From Planctomycetota bacterium (lineage in GTDB: Bacteria; Planctomycetota; UBA1135; GCA-002686595): DNA of 9,584 nucleotides. Position numbers and translations under genes: made by a program. Shown piece by piece: positions 7,386-9,584 of this stretch (the stretch's first letter is position 1; every line of letters begins with the position of its first letter). The notes below the pieces were generated by a model. The model was not told where the DNA came from, did no database searches, and saw nothing but the letters and a program-made list of their open reading frames with translations. The stretch spans positions 1 through 9,584 of the forward strand of contig JAJDES010000614.1 of NCBI GenBank assembly GCA_029259675.1, written 5' to 3'.

Positions 7386-8309
7386 TTAACCGGTTTCGAA
7401 ACCGACTCGAGCCAGCACAAGGGCCGTTGCACCGCTGGCGCCGTTTGATTTCAAAACACGGGTGCACTCGGACGCAGTCGATCCCGAAGTCAGTACGTCG
7501 TCCACCAAAAGCACCCATTTGCCCTGCAGTTGCTTGCCTGCTCGGCGCGTTGCGCGAAAGGCCCTGTGAACATTGGCTCGGCGCGAGACCGATCCCGGCG
7601 CGCCCTGGGGTGGAGTGGCGCGCAAACGGCGCAGGACGGGAAGCAACTTCAGACCGCTGGCTTCGCTAATCCAGCGCGCGAGATCCAAGGCTTGATCGTG
7701 CCCGCGCTCTAGCTTGCGCAGGCGGTGCAGCGGAACGGGTACCAAAACACACTCGGCCAAAGAGCGCGAACGCTTCACATTCTTGCGACTGTTGTCATTC
7801 TCCAATTCGTCCAACATGCGCCGGGCCAACAATTCACCCAAGGGCTGCGCGAATTCGCGTCGGTTGCCGTGCTTCAGGCCCAAGATCAAGTTGCGCAACA
7901 CATCGGATGACGGCACTTCATCTGTGCGCCCCCCCTGTAGGGAGTCCGATTTGCGATCCGGCGCGGGTTCATGATCTCCCAAATCCCCACCGCGCCCCTC
8001 AGCCGCTGGCGGCGAATCCTTTCGGTGCCTGTAGGACCGATACTCCCCCAAGGTGATCACGCCGCGGAACGCCGGTGTGGCGCGCCGGCAAGCCGCGCAT
8101 CGCATGCCCGCCCCCATCCCCTCTGGAAGGGCGCGCGCGCAGCGCAAGCAACGGTTGCGTGTCGAGGGTGGAGCGGGCTGATGCTGTGCGCACAGCGAAC
8201 CGTCATCGGCATAGCTCCGGCAAACGACACAGCTGCGCGGATAGAGCGCATCCGTCCATTCTTCGAGTGCCGATTCGATAGCCCGCCAACAACTGCGAAT
8301 CACTTCCAT
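7386..8309 (-). CDS. comF: ComF family phosphoribosyltransferase-like protein with a 44-residue insert
   Basis: ComF proteins are type I phosphoribosyltransferase-fold proteins linked to DNA uptake in competent bacteria; their reaction is unproven. This one has 307 residues, longer than the usual 220-250. The N-terminus has zinc-ribbon cysteines: Cys27, Cys30, Cys40, Cys54, Cys57, Cys71 and Cys74 (CVVC, CLRC, CAAC). Next comes the ComF core: LILGLKHGNRREFAQPLGELL (141-161), ECVLVPVPLHRLRKLERGHDQA (186-207), and the PRPP loop VLLVDDVLTSGST (266-278), intact. Residues about 93-136, between GEYRSY and VLRNLI, form a polar Gly/Pro/Asp-rich insert absent from typical members; a smaller charged insert lies at about 170-186. 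The ATG at 8309 gives a sensible start, although a TTG 18 bases upstream is possible; no clear Shine-Dalgarno box is seen. The stop lies in the 14-bp palindrome region at 7391-7404. It is separated by 238 bp from the next minus-strand gene, so it is probably transcribed alone. Confidence 0.93.
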   Translation of the reverse strand: MEVIRSCWRAIESALEEWTDALYPRSCVVCRSYADDGSLCAQHQPAPPSTRNRCLRCARALPEGMGAGMRCAACRRATPAFRGVITLGEYRSYRHRKDSPPAAEGRGGDLGDHEPAPDRKSDSLQGGRTDEVPSSDVLRNLILGLKHGNRREFAQPLGELLARRMLDELENDNSRKNVKRSRSLAECVLVPVPLHRLRKLERGHDQALDLARWISEASGLKLLPVLRRLRATPPQGAPGSVSRRANVHRAFRATRRAGKQLQGKWVLLVDDVLTSGSTASECTRVLKSNGASGATALVLARVGFETG

Positions 8310-8340
8310 GCACAGGGGACCCAACAAATCGAATACGGGT

Positions 8341-8371
8341 TACGACTTGACTCAAATTCAGTCGTATTTTT
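8341..8371 (+). terminator. Terminator-like hairpin with T5 tract on the plus strand, or an operator dyad of comF
   Basis: TACGACT (8341-8347) and AGTCGTA (8360-8366) pair, followed directly by TTTTT (8367-8371). The stem can be extended by GA/TC with one bulged T. The form is that of an intrinsic terminator reading rightwards, but no plus-strand gene lies upstream. It sits 32 bases before the comF start, so the dyad may instead be a regulator site or a structure in the comF leader. Confidence 0.4.
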
Positions 8372-8438
8372 GTCGCCGACTATGAGTTGGCGCTGCGTGC
8401 CATGGGCGCGTGCGAATCCCCGCACACTACACATCGAA

Positions 8439-8461
8439 GCGCGCGAACTTAGCTTGCGCGC
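8439..8461 (-). terminator. GC-rich hairpin after the membrane protein gene
   Basis: GCGCGC plus AA pairs with TT plus GCGCGC, with one bulged G and the loop CTTAGC, about 47 bases after the stop of the minus-strand membrane protein. A second small hairpin (GTGCG/CGCAC, 8410-8425) follows it on the same strand. Neither has a T tract in the minus direction, so termination is only possible. Confidence 0.3.
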
Positions 8462-8507
8462 CGATTACTCAGCGAAGCCAAGTGCTCCGTGAAGCCGAGC
8501 TCCGGGC

Positions 8508-9164
8508 TTAGACCAGCTCTTCTTCGACTTCGGATTCGAGCACGATCCCCGTCGCTTGGCGACGCGCTCCTTTGCGCGATCCACGCCCCTCGCGCACGGG
8601 CCCGCGCGCGATCCGATCCAAACCCAGGCGCTGCCTCAGTCGCGCCACATAGGATTGAACAGTCTCGTCTCCCGTGGTTTCCAAACCAACCAACTCGCCG
8701 ACTTCGCGGGCCAACTTCATGTCGGCTGAAAGATCCACGGTGTGGCGCACGAGGTATTCGCGCACGTAGCGCCGAAACAAGGAGTGCGACAGCCACCAGC
8801 CGAACAGTTCCAGCCCCACAGCTGCGATGAGCGTCAAGCCGACCCAGGTTGTTGGGAAACCGACTTCATCTCCCAGGGGTGCGGGCTGATAGCGACCGAA
8901 CAGCTGAACTCCGAAGCCCGAGAGCAGGAACAGGAAGCCCAAGGTCACCTGGACGCGATGAAAGATGTATTCGCGGACGGGCCGCAATTGCCGTTGGGCG
9001 CCCTCGAACAACTCGGCCACCAGTGAGCGCGGATGCCGAAACAGAATCGCATTGGCGAGCAGAAAGGAGCCGACAATCGACATAACCAGTCCGACCGCGA
9101 CCCAATCCGGGCGCTCAAAAAGTGTCGATGGAGGGCCCGCAAGGGCTACGCTGGAGAGCGGCAT
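8508..9164 (-). CDS. Three-helix integral membrane protein of unknown function
   Basis: The protein has 218 residues and I do not recognise its family. Hydrophobic helices lie at about 20-42 (WVAVGLVMSIVGSFLLANAI), 71-90 (VQVTLGFLFLLSGFGVQLFG) and 106-128 (TTWVGLTLIAAVGLELFGWW). A basic loop at 43-69 (FRHPRSLVAELF, then RQLRPVREYIFHR) suggests a cytoplasmic side between helices 1 and 2. The C-terminal 90 residues are soluble: a helical stretch REVGELVGLETTGDETVQSYVARLRQRLGL (153-182), in the style of a small helix-turn-helix or regulatory segment, then a basic linker (REGRGSRKGARRQ) and an acidic tail (ESEVEEELV). The ATG at 9164 is chosen because upstream residues of the open frame (to 9287) are low-complexity and the first helix follows naturally. 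Only a weak AGG lies upstream. It is divergent from gatC. Confidence 0.8.
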   Translation of the reverse strand: MPLSSVALAGPPSTLFERPDWVAVGLVMSIVGSFLLANAILFRHPRSLVAELFEGAQRQLRPVREYIFHRVQVTLGFLFLLSGFGVQLFGRYQPAPLGDEVGFPTTWVGLTLIAAVGLELFGWWLSHSLFRRYVREYLVRHTVDLSADMKLAREVGELVGLETTGDETVQSYVARLRQRLGLDRIARGPVREGRGSRKGARRQATGIVLESEVEEELV

Positions 9165-9296
9165 TGGGGTCAACCTAGGGGTAAGGGCTGTGCACTGCAA
9201 GCGCCCCCGGACCGGCGCGGACCGTGCCGAACCAAGTCGGGACGCGAAGCCGGCCCAGGACCGCTCCATTCTGCTGGGATGAAGCACCCGGGGGCG

Positions 9297-9302
9297 TACA
9301 AT
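9297..9302 (+). promoter_or_regulatory. Possible -10 box for gatC
   Basis: TACAAT matches the sigma-70 -10 consensus at five of six bases in an otherwise very GC-rich 291-bp divergent gap (9165-9455), and would give a leader of about 145 bases before gatC. No good -35 box stands 16-18 bases upstream, so the call is weak. Confidence 0.3.
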
Positions 9303-9455
9303 TCGCCGCCCTTGGGGACTTCAGGGGTGTTCAAGACCCAAACCCACGCTCTTCACAAAAGCCCCATCCAAATGCTCGGAGCCGGCCCTCTGCCAGCCCC
9401 GCTAACGTCCGGCCAGACGCGGGCATTCGCGCCCCCAAGCTCAGCCCCCCTCTCC

Positions 9456-9584
9456 ATGAAAAGCACCCAAACAGACATTGTTCATCGCACCGGGGCCCTC
9501 GCGCGGCTTGAAATCGCGCCCGAGGATGTCGAGCGCCTGGGCGCCGAATTTGCTCGCATCCTCGAATCCTTTCGAACCCTCGAG
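9456..9584 (+). CDS. gatC: Asp/Glu-tRNA amidotransferase subunit C, 3' part missing
   Basis: GatC stabilises the GatCAB complex, which converts Glu-tRNA(Gln) and/or Asp-tRNA(Asn) to the amide forms in the cytoplasm. Only the first 43 codons are in the window. The translation runs from MKSTQTDIVHRTGALARLEI through APEDVERLGAEFARILESFR to TLE, the N-terminal pattern of GatC (LARLxL, then a helix ending in RILxxxxxL). Family members are near 95-100 residues, so about half is missing. The ATG at 9456 is the natural start; the leader before it is pyrimidine-rich (CCCCCCTCTCC) with no Shine-Dalgarno box. gatA and gatB often follow but lie outside the window, if present. Confidence 0.88.
   Translation, partial: MKSTQTDIVHRTGALARLEIAPEDVERLGAEFARILESFRTLE

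Overview
The window comes from a GC-rich bacterial chromosome. It holds loosely spaced genes on both strands: core housekeeping genes mixed with large exported proteins of poorly known function. I see no mobile element, CRISPR array, rRNA or convincing tRNA. The gene mix (preQ1-type Tgt, PanD, ComF, a GatC start), long intergenic gaps, several starts without a Shine-Dalgarno sequence, and exported SH3-like and gluzincin-like proteins would fit Planctomycetota or a neighbouring phylum. That placement is an inference from style, not from a marker gene.

Layout. Positions 2-1048 (+) are the 3' nine-tenths of tgt, followed at once by a 7-bp hairpin. Convergent to it are a 50-residue four-cysteine protein (1199-1351, -) and an exported protein with two SH3-like domains and a coiled coil (1526-2824, -). 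A 505-bp divergent gap separates these from a PLP-dependent fold-type I aminotransferase (3330-4442, +). After a 580-bp gap with several strong hairpins comes panD (5023-5394, +). Convergent to panD is a large exported protein (5657-7147, -) that looks like an MA-type gluzincin metallopeptidase with the zinc motif lost. Further along the minus strand are comF (7386-8309) and a three-helix membrane protein (8508-9164). Divergent from the last gene is the start of gatC (9456 to the window end, +).

How the genes relate. No multi-gene operon is evident: every gap exceeds 150 bp, and convergent and divergent pairs dominate. The functions are independent: tRNA queuosine modification (tgt), pantothenate/CoA supply (panD), Gln-tRNA or Asn-tRNA formation by transamidation (gatC), a phosphoribosyltransferase-like DNA-uptake family protein (comF), and envelope or exported proteins of unknown role.

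I do not see a clear new multi-gene system. The best leads are single-locus oddities: the zinc-less metallopeptidase homologue, an aminotransferase with Asn in place of the usual PLP-N1 aspartate, the structured leader before panD, the small four-cysteine protein, and a plus-strand terminator-like hairpin with no plus-strand gene in front of it.
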